Shown here: one piece after another, positions 25,805 through 35,700 of the stretch | How positions within the stretch are numbered: the first letter of the stretch is position 1 | How the letters are laid out: the number at the start of each line of letters is the position of its first letter | NCBI GenBank assembly: GCA_049840835.1 | Contig: JASGJG010000003.1 | Location: 806,001 to 870,000, forward strand | Direction of reading: 5' to 3' | Source of the DNA: JANLTX01 sp049840835 | GTDB lineage: Bacteria > Armatimonadota > Armatimonadia > Armatimonadales > Armatimonadaceae | DNA: 64,000 nucleotides | Notes under the pieces: generated by a model | The model's input: only the letters and a program-made list of their open reading frames with translations | Databases searched by the model: none | Told to the model about the DNA's origin: nothing | Translations under genes and position numbers: made by a program

Positions 25805-26473
25805 ATGATTCGCTTACACTCTCTAAGAACCCTGATAGTGCTCGGCCTGATGGCGCTGACCACTACCATTGCCCACGCCGATGAAATTTACTCCAACTTC
25901 GGGCCGGGAAACACGAATACGAACAATAGCGGCTGGGGGATAGTAGGCGCTCCCGCTATTAGCTATGAGCAAGCCATCGCGGGGGCCTTCACTCCCACGC
26001 AGAACTTCACGCTGACCAGCTTCGATATCTCCGCCTGGCATGCCGCAGGAACGAACTCCTACCTGTTTTCGATTGTGGCCGACAACGGCGGGCTGCCCAC
26101 AGGAGCCGTACTAGTCTCCCCGTTTAGTGGCGCCATCAACGGCACTTTCGTGACCCCGGCCATTAGCTCGTTTGCCGCTACTGGCTCACTGCTGGCAGGC
26201 CAGAAATACTGGCTAGTTATGGCTCCAGGAGCGGAGGATGCCGTGGGGCTATGGAATTGGAACACGATTGGTGCGATGGGCAATGCCTATAGTCATCAAG
26301 GAGGACCCTGGTTCAATGACCCCCAGGTGGCACCTCGATTCCGCATCAACGGCACCCCGGTCAGCGTTACCACCAATCTGACCCCAGAAGTTCCGGCAGG
26401 TGTGCAGGCCATCCCCGTGTTACTCGCGGTCGGCGGTATGGCCCTCTACCAGCGTAAGAAGAAAAGCGCCTGA
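25805..26473 (+). CDS. Choice-of-anchor-R-like secreted protein
   Basis: 222 aa from ATG 25805 (GAAGGAA just upstream). Signal peptide LIVLGLMALTTTIAHA; mature start DEIYSNFGPGN, the hallmark of the choice-of-anchor R family; then FTLTSFDISAWHAAG, YLFSIVADNGGLPTG and SLLAGQKYWLVMAPG. The tail has LTPEVPAGVQAIPVLLAVGG and YQRKKK. Likely exported and processed at the tail by an exosortase-like system. One of four intact paralogues in 4 kb; a terminator follows. Confidence 0.8.
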   Translation: MIRLHSLRTLIVLGLMALTTTIAHADEIYSNFGPGNTNTNNSGWGIVGAPAISYEQAIAGAFTPTQNFTLTSFDISAWHAAGTNSYLFSIVADNGGLPTGAVLVSPFSGAINGTFVTPAISSFAATGSLLAGQKYWLVMAPGAEDAVGLWNWNTIGAMGNAYSHQGGPWFNDPQVAPRFRINGTPVSVTTNLTPEVPAGVQAIPVLLAVGGMALYQRKKKSA

Positions 26474-26498
26474 GCATCGTCTCGGTCCACAGGGATGC

Positions 26499-26528
26499 AC
26501 CCGGCTATCCCAGAGAAGCCGGGTTTTT
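26499..26528 (+). terminator. Rho-independent terminator
   Basis: ACCCGGCT pairs with AGCCGGGT, followed by TTTTT; it ends the prepilin A/anchor protein pair. Confidence 0.75.
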
Positions 26529-26670
26529 CACTGATAAAAATACGGGTTTTTTGTCTCTATCTACTGATTTTCAAAAAATAATGTTTGTCTTATTGACTTT
26601 GTGGGAAAACTCTAAGTAAGATAGCTCAACAAGGAAGCGTCTGCTTTCTGCAAAAAAGGGAGTCTTTTCT

Positions 26671-27345
26671 ATGACAGCGCATCGCACTCTCACTCGCGGC
26701 ATCGGTGCCGCTTTTGCTCTGGTTGCTCTGATCACTGCTGCTCAAGCAGATGAAGTCTACTCGAACTTCGGGCCGGGGGACACTTTCAATATCAGCACCG
26801 GTTGGACCGTGAGCACCGCCGGTTCCCCCGTAGGGGGTAATTTTTCTGTAGCGGGTATGTTCACGGCGAGTCAGAACTTTACGCTGACCAGCTTCGATAT
26901 CGCCGCATTCCATGTCAGTGGGTTGAACTCGTATCTGTTCTCTATTGTGGCGGACAACGCGGGGCTTCCCACGGGGGCAAGCCTCTTCTCCACAAGCGGT
27001 TCCCTCGCTGGTCCTGCCAGTGTCAACTCGTATTCGGCTACCGGTTCTCTGCTGGCAGGGAATACCTACTGGCTCGTCATGCAGCCGGGTGGCAATGATA
27101 CCTGGGGAGCGTGGAACTGGAACACCACCGGAGCGACGGGTTTCGCGAATTCAGGGAATGGAGGCGCAACCTGGGGCGCGAATGGTAGTACTTCTCCTAC
27201 ATTCCGTATCAACGGTAGACCCACAGGCCGCACACCCCTGACCCCAGAGATGCCCGCTGGCGTACAGGCGATTCCTGTACTCTTAGCCGTTGGTGGCATG
27301 GCGCTCTATCAGCGCAAGAAGCGCACAAGCTCCACCAACATTTAA
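26671..27345 (+). CDS. Choice-of-anchor-R-like secreted protein
   Basis: 224 aa. Signal peptide GAAFALVALITAAQA, then DEVYSNFGPGDTF, FTLTSFDIAAFHVSG, YLFSIVADNAGLPTG, SLLAGNTYWLVMQPG, and tail LTPEMPAGVQAIPVLLAVGG with YQRKKR. The same family as the neighbours at 25805, 28365 and 29276, but without a prepilin directly in front: 200 bp of AT-rich leader precede it, so it likely has its own promoter. Followed by the family-A terminator. Confidence 0.8.
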   Translation: MTAHRTLTRGIGAAFALVALITAAQADEVYSNFGPGDTFNISTGWTVSTAGSPVGGNFSVAGMFTASQNFTLTSFDIAAFHVSGLNSYLFSIVADNAGLPTGASLFSTSGSLAGPASVNSYSATGSLLAGNTYWLVMQPGGNDTWGAWNWNTTGATGFANSGNGGATWGANGSTSPTFRINGRPTGRTPLTPEMPAGVQAIPVLLAVGGMALYQRKKRTSSTNI

Positions 27346-27368
27346 GCTGTTTCACTTCTACTCTAAAA

Positions 27369-27408
27369 GCCCGCCCGCTTGAGATTGTCTCTTGCAGGCG
27401 GGCTTTTT
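27369..27408 (+). terminator. Rho-independent terminator (family A, second copy)
   Basis: GCCCGCCCGCTTGAGA pairs with TCTCTTGCAGGCGGGC, then TTTTT. It differs from the copy at 24848 at few positions. Confidence 0.8.
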
Positions 27409-27429
27409 ATTGCGATTTTTGCCGCGTGG

Positions 27430-27529
27430 TTCCAAATTATCCCTGGATTGTAACGGAGCGTGTAACGATAGATTTGTACCCTGGAAAGACTCAGCCTCTG
27501 TAACGGAAAGGGAGCAATTCCATGGTACG
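27430..27529 (+). repeat. 100-bp direct repeat, copy B (prepilin leader)
   Basis: Perfect copy of 24908..25007 ending inside the first codons of prepilin B. Degenerate relatives of its TTCCAAATT...TGGATTGTAA core are visible near 29145 and 30020. Confidence 0.85.
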
Positions 27530-28330
27530 TTTTTCTCGAACTCATAACGCCCGCGCTGGCTTCACACTTATCGAGCTTCTGGTGGTGATAGCCATCATCG
27601 CGATATTGGCCGCGATTCTCTTCCCTGTGTTTGCACAAGCTCGTGCCAAAGCCAGACAAGCCACCTGCCTTAGTAATATCAAGCAGATCGGCCTCGGCTG
27701 GGCCATGTATATCCAGGACTATGATGGCACTGTTCCCCCGCCTGTCTCCCCGCGCAATGGCGTTAATGTCGATTTTACGTACTTGTTATGCCACTACACG
27801 GCAGCCACGAACACCTGGGATATGTCCAACGGTTTCCTGGGGCCGTATCTGAAAAACGATCGGATCATGTACTGCCCGGAGCGCCGCACCTACAGTGGTA
27901 ACCCGAAGCCGGATATGAGCTTCGGCTACAACTATCTGTATCTGAGCAAGGATGACTTCACTGCTGCGGTGAGCGAGTCGGAGATCGAGGCGCCCGCCGA
28001 AACCCTGGTGATCGCGGATAGCGAGAACATAACGCCTGCTTCGATAAACGCTCCCTCGTTCTGGATAGTAGGACCGGCCACAGGCCAACCAACGGTTATC
28101 GGGCGGCACAATGGCTTTGCGAACGTGCTCTGGGCAGATGGGCATGCCAAAGCGAAAAAGGTAGACTTTCCGACGCCTACCCAGGGCCTGATTGATTACA
28201 AAGCCAGCCAGATCGGCGACCTCGTGAATCCGAACTTCCCCTTACCGGAACAGCTTTCTGCACCAGAGATAATTCGGTCACTCCCCAATGCCGGGCAAAC
28301 TACTACTTTATGCTGGTCAAGCCCCAGTAA
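27522..28330 (+). CDS. DUF1559-type prepilin-like protein (copy B, frame broken near 3' end)
   Basis: Leader GFTLIELLVVIAIIAIL and body SNIKQIGLGWAMYIQDYDGT match copy A; the DGHAK motif is at the usual place. Read without correction, the frame continues through the next gene to 29057 as a 511-aa fusion. In the alternative frame after about 28251-28262 the sequence reads RDNSVTPQCRANYYFMLVKP and stops at TAA 28328-28330, which looks like the genuine C-terminus. One missing base would account for it. I therefore call two genes rather than a fusion. Confidence 0.7.
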
Positions 28331-28364
28331 ACCGGCACGTCATCCTCAGGAATCCAAAAGAAAA

Positions 28365-29057
28365 ATGCAAAGGAAAACGAACTTGGGCGCCCTGGCTGCT
28401 CTCAGCCTTCTAGCCCTGACCACTACTGCCCACGCCGATGAAGTCTACTCCAACTTCGGACCGGGAAACACCTATTCCAGCGGTAGCTCCTGGTTCCTTC
28501 TCGGTACCAACCAGGGATTCGGCGGCCAATCCCTTGCCGGTTTCTTCACCCCGGCGCAGGACTACTCGCTGACTTCCTTTGAGATCGCCGCTGGCCATGT
28601 TAGTGGCACGAACTCGTATCTGTTCTCGCTGGTGGCGGATAGTGGCGGGCTGCCCACGGATGCGGCAGTTGTGGCTCCATTCAGCAGCACGATCACAGGC
28701 ACTTTGAATGCGCCTGGTATCAACTCGTTTTTGGCGAGCGGTTCGCTGCTAGCGGGCCAGAAGTACTGGCTCATTATGGAACCGGGCACCAATGATACCT
28801 GGGGAGCCTGGTTCCAGAATACGACCGGGGCAGAAGATTTCGCTGTCAATCATAACCTTGGTGGCGGCTGGCAGCTCGCCTCCACGAATAATGGCTTGCT
28901 CCCTACCCCTGTCTTCCGCATAAACGGCACGCCCACGAATGTTACGGCGCTAACCCCCGAGGTTCCGGCAGGTGTACAAGTGATTCCTGTGCTCCTGGCT
29001 GTAGTGGGCATGGCGCTGTACCAGCGTAAGAAGCGAACATGCTCCGCCACTATCTGA
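28365..29057 (+). CDS. Choice-of-anchor-R-like secreted protein
   Basis: 230 aa from the internal ATG 28365 with AGGAAT about 11 nt upstream. It has its own signal peptide (LGALAALSLLALTTTAHA) directly followed by DEVYSNFGPGNTY, which would be senseless in the middle of a longer protein. The body has DYSLTSFEIAAGHVSG and YLFSLVADSGGLPTD, with tail LTPEVPAGVQVIPVLLAVVG and YQRKKR. Third intact member of the tandem family, following prepilin B just as 25805 follows prepilin A. Confidence 0.75.
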   Translation: MQRKTNLGALAALSLLALTTTAHADEVYSNFGPGNTYSSGSSWFLLGTNQGFGGQSLAGFFTPAQDYSLTSFEIAAGHVSGTNSYLFSLVADSGGLPTDAAVVAPFSSTITGTLNAPGINSFLASGSLLAGQKYWLIMEPGTNDTWGAWFQNTTGAEDFAVNHNLGGGWQLASTNNGLLPTPVFRINGTPTNVTALTPEVPAGVQVIPVLLAVVGMALYQRKKRTCSATI

Positions 29058-29199
29058 GCATCGCGCGATCCGACTACCCAGGAATCCGCCCGCGTGAGAT
29101 TCCTCATAGGGTGGGTTTCTTTCGTTCTACTAATAGTACTATTTCCCAGTAATTATGCCTGGTTGTAAAAAAGAATAGCTGGAAATTAAGACTCTCTTA

Positions 29200-29229
29200 T
29201 TGACAGAAATATGCTTTAGCATTTACTAT
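29200..29229 (+). promoter_or_regulatory. Candidate sigma-70 promoter
   Basis: TTGACA (29200-29205), 18-bp spacer, TACTAT (29224-29229), lying 47 bp before the ATG of the anchor protein at 29276. Matches the vegetative consensus well; not tested. Confidence 0.45.
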
Positions 29230-29275
29230 GGCCCAAATTGGGTCGCCGATGGCGGCGCCCGGAAATGGCTCTCCC

Positions 29276-29956
29276 ATGAAAAACACTCGCTCAGTTTTCC
29301 TCAGCTCTCTCACTGCGCTTAGCCTCATGGCACTGACCACGGCAGCCTACGCCGATGTTATCTACTCCAACTTCGGAGCAGGTGACACCTATAGCCTGAC
29401 TGTGAACTATCCTGTCTACGGGCCTAATACGGGTATCAGTACAGATAGCCAGTCCGAAGCGGCGTTTTTCACCCCCACGCAGAACTTCACGCTCACGTCC
29501 TTCGAGGTCGGAGTCCGGCACCTGCTTGGTCCGAACTCGTTTCTCTTTTCTATCGTGGCCGACAATGGTGGCTTGCCCACCGGCGCGGCAATCGTTTCCC
29601 CGTTCAACACATCGCTTACCGGCACCATGGCGACACCCGCCATCGATTCGTTCTCGGTGACTGGCTCCTTGCTGGCGGGGCAGAAGTACTGGTTAGTCAT
29701 GGAGCCAGGAACGCCGGAGAGTCTGGCCTGGTGGGGCGCGAACACCACCGGGGCTATGGGAGTCGCCATACAGAGCAACGGAGACCCCTGGATACTCGAT
29801 GGCGGTCGGCTTCCTTCCCCCGTGTTCCGCATCAATGGCAGACCCACAGTGCCCACGAACCTGACCCCGGAAATGCCCGCAGGCGTACAGGCTGTGCCGA
29901 TATTGCTAGCCGTTGGGGGCATGGCGCTCTATCAGCGCCGCAAGCGCTCCGTCTGA
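29276..29956 (+). CDS. Choice-of-anchor-R-like secreted protein
   Basis: 226 aa from ATG 29276, chosen because the signal peptide (SSLTALSLMALTTAAYA) begins there; an ATG at 29228 would overlap the candidate -10 element. Mature part starts DVIYSNFGAGDTY; then FTLTSFEVGVRHLLG, FLFSIVADNGGLPTG, SLLAGQKYWLVMEPG and tail LTPEMPAGVQAVPILLAVGG with YQRRKR. Last member of the tandem array; a terminator follows. Confidence 0.8.
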   Translation: MKNTRSVFLSSLTALSLMALTTAAYADVIYSNFGAGDTYSLTVNYPVYGPNTGISTDSQSEAAFFTPTQNFTLTSFEVGVRHLLGPNSFLFSIVADNGGLPTGAAIVSPFNTSLTGTMATPAIDSFSVTGSLLAGQKYWLVMEPGTPESLAWWGANTTGAMGVAIQSNGDPWILDGGRLPSPVFRINGRPTVPTNLTPEMPAGVQAVPILLAVGGMALYQRRKRSV

Positions 29957-29981
29957 TAGAGCAGCACAAAATCATAAAGCA

Positions 29982-30012
29982 CAGCCCGCCCGGCTTCTGC
30001 CAGGCGGGCTGT
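29982..30012 (+). terminator. Hairpin terminator
   Basis: CAGCCCGCCCGGC pairs with GCCAGGCGGGCTG. The T run is weak; the following sequence resembles the repeat leader at 24908. Confidence 0.6.
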
Positions 30013-30044
30013 CGCTATTCCAAATTCTGGATTAAACTGAGCCT

Positions 30045-30485
30045 ATGCCCAGATACCGCCTTGCTATTGCCTCTGATCATGCCGGAGTCGCGTTGAAAAA
30101 GCGCCTCCTGGCCGAGCTGGAGGAGTTGGGGCACACCACGCGAGACTTAGGGCCGGACAACGAGACTTCGGTAGACTATCCCGATTTCGCCCACCCATTG
30201 TGTCAGCTCGTGGAAACCGGAGACGCAGACCTCGGGATACTGATCTGTGGTTCCGGCACCGGTATGACCATCACCGCCAACAAGCATGCGAAAATCCGCG
30301 CCGCCAACTGCTGGAATCCGGAGATAGCCCGGCTCGCCCGCGCCCACAATGATGCCAATGTGCTGTGCCTGCCCGCCCGCTTTATCAGCACCGAGGAAGC
30401 CATTGCTATCCTGAAAACCTTCCTCTCCACCCCTTTTGAAGGCGGTCGCCATGAGCAGCGCGTGGCAAAAATCGGGACGTGTTAG
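30045..30485 (+). CDS. rpiB: Ribose-5-phosphate isomerase B
   Basis: 146 aa. RpiB/LacAB family: YRLAIASDHAGVALKKRL at the start, VDYPDFAHPL, LGILICGSGTGMTITANKH at the active-site loop, then RAHNDANVLCLPAR and FEGGRHEQRVAKI near the end, all diagnostic. Length is normal for the family. It interconverts ribose 5-phosphate and ribulose 5-phosphate in the cytosol (pentose phosphate pathway). It stands alone after the anchor-protein array and before unrelated genes. Confidence 0.93.
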   Translation: MPRYRLAIASDHAGVALKKRLLAELEELGHTTRDLGPDNETSVDYPDFAHPLCQLVETGDADLGILICGSGTGMTITANKHAKIRAANCWNPEIARLARAHNDANVLCLPARFISTEEAIAILKTFLSTPFEGGRHEQRVAKIGTC

Positions 30486-30632
30486 ACAGGCTCCTGCCTG
30501 GCCCCAGCATAATAGGGGACTATTCGTAACTACGTAACTAGAAGGAACTTACGGGCCGCGCTACGTGAATCTAGTAGGAATGGAAGACTGTCGTGGCGGC
30601 GATGGAGTACGGTGATATTTGTGATAAGCGAA

Positions 30633-31001
30633 ATGGAAAGGAATATTGGAGCCTTGCAATACAAACAGCTCCTTGCCTTTGCTCTAGGTAAGAACTTGTG
30701 CGTCGCGGGGCAGAGTGTGCATGACAGTGTAGACGAATACATGTTTAGCAGGCTTGGTTACAGCGAAGAGCAACTGGCAGAGATAAAAGCATACTACAAC
30801 CGGCATGATCCTCCCATTCCCGTATTGAGTCCTGCAGAAGATCTTACAAGCATCCGTGGTCAGTTCAAAATGCTGTGTGGTTATGCATACCCGTGGTTTT
30901 ACGATGCTGCTGGTTTGGCACTATCCTTTCTACAAAGCCACCATAAGTCTGGCACTACTGAAGAATGGGCTGCGATCACGAAGGGCAACCTCTACAAGTA
31001 A
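30633..31001 (+). CDS. Hypothetical protein, about 122 aa
   Basis: Not recognised. From ATG 30633 (a GTG at 30612 is an alternative): ERNIGALQYKQLLAFALGKN, then DEYMFSRLGYSEEQLAEIKA, RGQFKMLCGYAYPWFYDAAG and a C-terminal TTEEWAAITKGNLYK. Amphipathic and soluble-looking, with no signal. Composition is natural, suggesting a true gene. Neighbours give no hint. Confidence 0.5.
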   Translation: MERNIGALQYKQLLAFALGKNLCVAGQSVHDSVDEYMFSRLGYSEEQLAEIKAYYNRHDPPIPVLSPAEDLTSIRGQFKMLCGYAYPWFYDAAGLALSFLQSHHKSGTTEEWAAITKGNLYK

Positions 31002-31060
31002 ACTCGCTTTAATTTTGCCCGGCGGAATGCCAGATACAACTTTCCGTTGGTCGGACCCTC

Positions 31061-32710
31061 TCACGTCGGGGCGCTTGAAGGCTTGGAGGTGGGTTCCGAG
31101 GTCTGCGTGTATTCCAGATACAGGGGCATCTCCTCTATCACGACAGTCTTTTTGTTTTTTTCTTCTTTTGTTATGTCAAGGGATACGCCGGCCAGAGTGA
31201 TCTTCGCGCTTTTTCGCAGCTCCGCCTGCTCCTGTCCCGGTGTCAGCCCCTCGGGTAGGGGCTCTATCGCCTTGCCATTGGGCAGAAAGACACGGCCCCG
31301 CGTGGCGGTCTGAAGAGCGCGGATGACCGGATAGAAGGGCATGGGGCAGTAAGACATGGAGTCTTGCGCCACGGGGACGCTCACCGGAACGTAGGCGACC
31401 AGATCGGAGCGAGTCATCTTGGCCAGGCCCTTATCTTTGATGGTGGCGTTGTGACTGCCGTGATGGCCCACTTTATAAAACGCGACACGGGCTAAGAGAT
31501 TCTCCATAAGTGTGCGCGGGTGGGGAGCGGTAGCAGGATCGGCGGCGGGCAGATTTGCCTCCTCCGCGAGAGGGTCGCATTGCCTCCACTCCGTAATATC
31601 GTGCCAGGAGAGCCAGTTCCCTACCTGGGCATCACCGGGGAAGAGGAGCATCTTGTCCGTATCAGGCTGGTCGAAGGCGAGCACGAAGCTGGTGTTGTTC
31701 GTGAAACCGCCAGCCCGCAGCCCCAGGCTGGCCGCACCGTAGAGCCAGTCATCGTCTATCTTGCGCCAGGTATCTTTCGAGTTCTCGTAGGTCGCTTGAA
31801 AGAATCCACCGGAGAGTGCCGCATCCCACTCCAGGCGTAGCGCAGGGGCGAATGGGGAGTAGCAGTCGTCGCTGTCTCGCAGGTCGGAGTCGGGCAAGGT
31901 CTCACTGGCCAGAATCGCCGAGGCCGCTGCGGGCAGTCCCTTATCGTCGCTCAGGGCAAAACTAGGAGCCGGGCCGGTACCGGTGTCTATATCCATGCCA
32001 TGGTCGCGATAGGAGTACATCACGCCAGGCTCCTCATCAGGATCTACGATCAGCTGTTCTATATAGGGCACGTTGTGTTTGTTGAGCTGGAGCGGGCGGG
32101 GTGGGCCGAGCACATAACCATGCGAATTGGTCCCGGGCAGCCGGAACACATCGCCGGGATAAAAATAGCGCGGTGGGTTGGGGCTGAGGCTCCGAATGAA
32201 CGTCATGGTCTCGCTCATAGTGTTCGGGTTGTCGGCCTCTCCCAGGTCTCTGGGCACGGGGAGCACCTCGCGAGACCTTGCCCGCTCCGCCGCATCTGTC
32301 AGGATAGTGCGCAGCCGCTCCACACTTTTGATTTCATCGCTTTCTTTGGTAGAGTCGCTCCAGGGCAGGTAGAGATTGTCTATGGTGAAATCTCGCCAGA
32401 TATCCCAGGCATCCTGAAACCCGCTGATATGGTCGTAGTGCTGATGGGTTATCACCAGGATATCCAGGTGTCCCCCCGTGACCACGCGAATGTTCTCTGC
32501 AATCTCCCGAGAGCGCTTCGCTCCGCCCGGCGTCGCTATCGCGGAGCCGCAGTCGATCAGCAGGTAGCACGGATTTTCCGACTGACCGGGGCGTGGAAAG
32601 GCCAGCAGAAAGCAGTCTCCCAGCCCCTGAGAGTAGAGGCGCACGCGAATCTCATTGGAACCGGGTTGTAATCGGGCGGTAGGGTCAGTGGGTGTTTCAG
32701 GCTCAGGCAT
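31061..32710 (-). CDS. MBL-fold (ComEC/Rec2-like) hydrolase
   Basis: 549 aa. It begins with a ComEC-like MBL layout: RLYSQGLGDCFLLAF, YLLIDCGSA, then the metal motif LVITHQHYDHISGF near residue 105, a later MLLFPGDAQVGNW and FYKVGHHGSHNA, matching HxHxDH, the bridging D and the last H. A long insertion (about 140-330) separates the metal sites. Probable metal-dependent phosphodiesterase or nuclease-like hydrolase acting in the cytosol; substrate unknown. It starts 20 bp after the stop of the huge S8/metallopeptidase gene, so the two form an operon. Confidence 0.8.
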   Translation of the reverse strand: MPEPETPTDPTARLQPGSNEIRVRLYSQGLGDCFLLAFPRPGQSENPCYLLIDCGSAIATPGGAKRSREIAENIRVVTGGHLDILVITHQHYDHISGFQDAWDIWRDFTIDNLYLPWSDSTKESDEIKSVERLRTILTDAAERARSREVLPVPRDLGEADNPNTMSETMTFIRSLSPNPPRYFYPGDVFRLPGTNSHGYVLGPPRPLQLNKHNVPYIEQLIVDPDEEPGVMYSYRDHGMDIDTGTGPAPSFALSDDKGLPAAASAILASETLPDSDLRDSDDCYSPFAPALRLEWDAALSGGFFQATYENSKDTWRKIDDDWLYGAASLGLRAGGFTNNTSFVLAFDQPDTDKMLLFPGDAQVGNWLSWHDITEWRQCDPLAEEANLPAADPATAPHPRTLMENLLARVAFYKVGHHGSHNATIKDKGLAKMTRSDLVAYVPVSVPVAQDSMSYCPMPFYPVIRALQTATRGRVFLPNGKAIEPLPEGLTPGQEQAELRKSAKITLAGVSLDITKEEKNKKTVVIEEMPLYLEYTQTSEPTSKPSSAPT

Positions 32711-32730
32711 AGGATTCTCTCACTTCCGGC

Positions 32731-35700
32731 TCAAGGGCGGTGCAGCAGGGCAAACGGCTCCTTGGTCTCCAGTTTCTTCTTGGCTTCCTTTTCCGCCTTT
32801 TTCTTGAGCGCCGCCGCGATGTCTTCGGCTCGGCAGTTGCAAGAGGAAGCGCGCATGCCTTCACGGTCGTAGGTGCGAGTGGCTTTCCAATCTGCCGGGA
32901 GGTTGACCGAGGAGTACTCCGCCGCCTTATCCGCATCCGCGCTGGCGCCCAGCAGATACGTGCGCTGCTCTGCCTGGCGGGGGGTATTGTGAGCCCGCTT
33001 GCGAATGGCATAGCGCACCGCGAAGCTATCATCGTCCATGCTCACGATGAGCGTAATGCCTCCCCGAAACGGATAGGGGAGCCCTTTTTCCTGCCCCTTT
33101 TGCTCCTGGATAATCTCTACGACCAGCTCGGTCAGGAACTCTCCACTCGGTCCCACGCGGCGTGCGGGCCGCATATTCGTCACTTCAAAGTTTTGTGAAA
33201 GATCGATGCCTTCGAAGATCGTCTGGATATCCTTGTTGTGTTGTTCTTTTTTCAGATAGTCGTGTAGCTTGGCTTGAGCAGTAAGAGTGCGCTCAAAGAT
33301 ATCTTCTCTCGGTGCGCCGGGTTTCCACTTAAGGAGCAGGCGGCGCGCCAGACGTAGGGCTCGTCTTTCCTCCCTGGTTGTCGGGTCCTTATCATCGTCA
33401 CTCTCTACATTGCTGTCAGCCGCTCTGGGAAAGAGGCTGGCATTGATGTCTTGCGGTGGGGGAGACCAGCGCAGGGTTTCCTCGGAGAGAGTACGCACTT
33501 CGCGGGGATAGATGCCCCATTTACGAAACGCCTCGATAAATGCCACACGATAGCGCCGGAGGTCTTCGGGCACCAGGTCGTAGTCTGCCGTGATAAGCGC
33601 GCGCAGGAACTCTCCGAATGTGATGTCTACGGGTGGGGTATAGTCCATGGCCCGAATGCACATACGCAGTACATGGCGGGCCGAGCGCGCGGCTTCGTCG
33701 GCCATGCGGTTCACCAGGTCCGGGTGCAGGTCACCGTCCGGCAGAATCCCCGTGCCGCCCGTGGCAATGCGCCGCAGGTCACGGATTCTATCTTCGTAGA
33801 TACTCAGATAGGCATCGAACACAGCGGCGACCAGAAACGAGCCCCGGCGATGCGGTTCCATCTCCCGTGCCAGATCGGAGGGATTCGCCTTGAACCGTCG
33901 CCACTCCATCACGGTCTCTTCATTGAAAGCCACTTCTTTTTCGGCGTTCTCGGTGTTTTGGGCTTTCGATACCACATAGCCCAACGCATCCCGCAGGGCG
34001 GAGCGCCGCCCGGTGGCCTGCCCGAACTGGAGCGCGAGCTGCGAGAGCAGGGTGCCAGAATCCAGCTTTCCACGGGTGCGCGCGATCTGATCGTGCAGCA
34101 AGGTGGGATAACTGAAGCGCTGAAAGAGCGCTACGATATCCGCGAAGGCCTCATGGAACGCGAACACATCCGGGTTGGTATCGTCGGTGAAGTACACATG
34201 CATGCCATCTAAAATGGCATGGGTCATCTCGTGGGCAATAATGTCGTGCGCCAGGCAAGTAAAGACCATGCCGCCCGGATAGATTCCGCCGGGATCGGAC
34301 TCGTCTGCCGGGAAGTACCCGAAAAGAATAGCCCGCTTCTGCGGCGAGTAGTAGGCGTTCTGCTCCCGAAGAGCATGCGGATAGAGCCGTAGTCGCTGTA
34401 CGAACAGGTCTGCGGGATTCTTGGGATCATAGCCCGGATAGTTCTCCGCCCGCACATTGTCGCCACTCTCTTCGTTCCAGGTGCGCAGAGGCGACCAGAA
34501 GATGGGCCGCCCCAGAGCATCCTCAAAATGCCCAATGGTCTTCATCGCGACTGCGTAGACCATTTGCTGATGGAACATGGGATTGCTCTCCGAGCGCGCC
34601 AGCCCATCCTCGGCCAGAACCCAGGGATCGTTCAGGTTCACCGGGGCGTACACGCAGTCGGACGCCGGGTCGACATCGATCACTTCCAGGTACTCGCCTA
34701 TCGGACCGGGCTGGAGATCCGGCTCGAAGACGACCGGCACGATAATCTCGTTGACCAGTACTGTATCGGTCCGTGTTGCCAGCGATGGGTCGAAGGCATA
34801 CGCCTTCAAGCGGCGTATTCGTGGCGGCTCTTTCACAAATGGGCGAGATGGTTTTTCGCTCTTCTCCTCGCCTACGGGCATCAGCACAGGAGCCTGGAGA
34901 GTCTCCCCGTACTTCGCTAGATAGCTGGCGTTGTCCGCTTTCTGCTGCTCAATCAGCCTATCCCGAAGTGCGGTAGAGAGCTGGGATTGCCGGGAAGGAT
35001 GCAGTAAGTAGCGCCGAAGGGCACGGGGAGAGACCTTTCGGCGATCCTGCGCCGCCACACGGGCAAGGGCAATGCTCAGGCCGGGGTCTGTGACTGCCAG
35101 CACGGTCAGCTCGCTCAGATCGAGACTGAGCTGCCTGTTCCAATCCGGGTCCAGCTTTCCCACCGTTGCCTGCCAGGCCGTGGTAAGCTCCGCCACAAAG
35201 CGCTGGAGAGCCGCCGCCCGATTCCCGAGCGGCGCAGGGTCTGCCTGCGGCGCCTCGGCCAGGGTAGGCAGGGTCAGAATACTCCACCAGCTATTGATCG
35301 GCAGCGATATCGTGTCGCCGGGGTTTTTCTGCTGCAGCTTCGTGCGAAGTGTAACAACCTCGTCTTTTTGGGGTAGATCTCTCTGCAATAGCTCGGTAGC
35401 GTTGGGGATACCCGCACCGAAGCCCCACTTCACCCGATCCAGCCGTGTGACAGCTTTCTCCAGGCACCAGCGAAAGGCGAACGGGAGCAGACTGCCCGGA
35501 TAGTCTGCCCGCAGCTTGTCTTTACCATGGTGCGAGAGCCAGAGAGCAGCCAGCCCGGCGACGCAGGCGGTGGCAAACGAGGTTCCTGAGCCTGTGGAAT
35601 AGAGGGCGGCGTTGGGGGCTTGCGTGGGCGATGCTCGCCATACTAGCTCTCCAGGGGCCGTGATGGCTACCGCTTCACCCATGCCCGAGAAGCGCCAGGG

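Noticed and set aside
24868..25869. Minus-strand frame of 333 codons over prepilin A
   Set aside because: Antisense to a well-supported prepilin; the same shadow appears over copy B and at 49722, which follows from duplicated coding sequence.
27522..29057. A genuine 511-aa prepilin-anchor fusion
   Set aside because: A complete signal peptide sits in the middle, and an alternative frame gives a natural prepilin end at 28330.
33451..34212. Plus-strand frame of 253 codons
   Set aside because: Antisense shadow of the S8/metallopeptidase giant, whose catalytic motifs are in the other strand.
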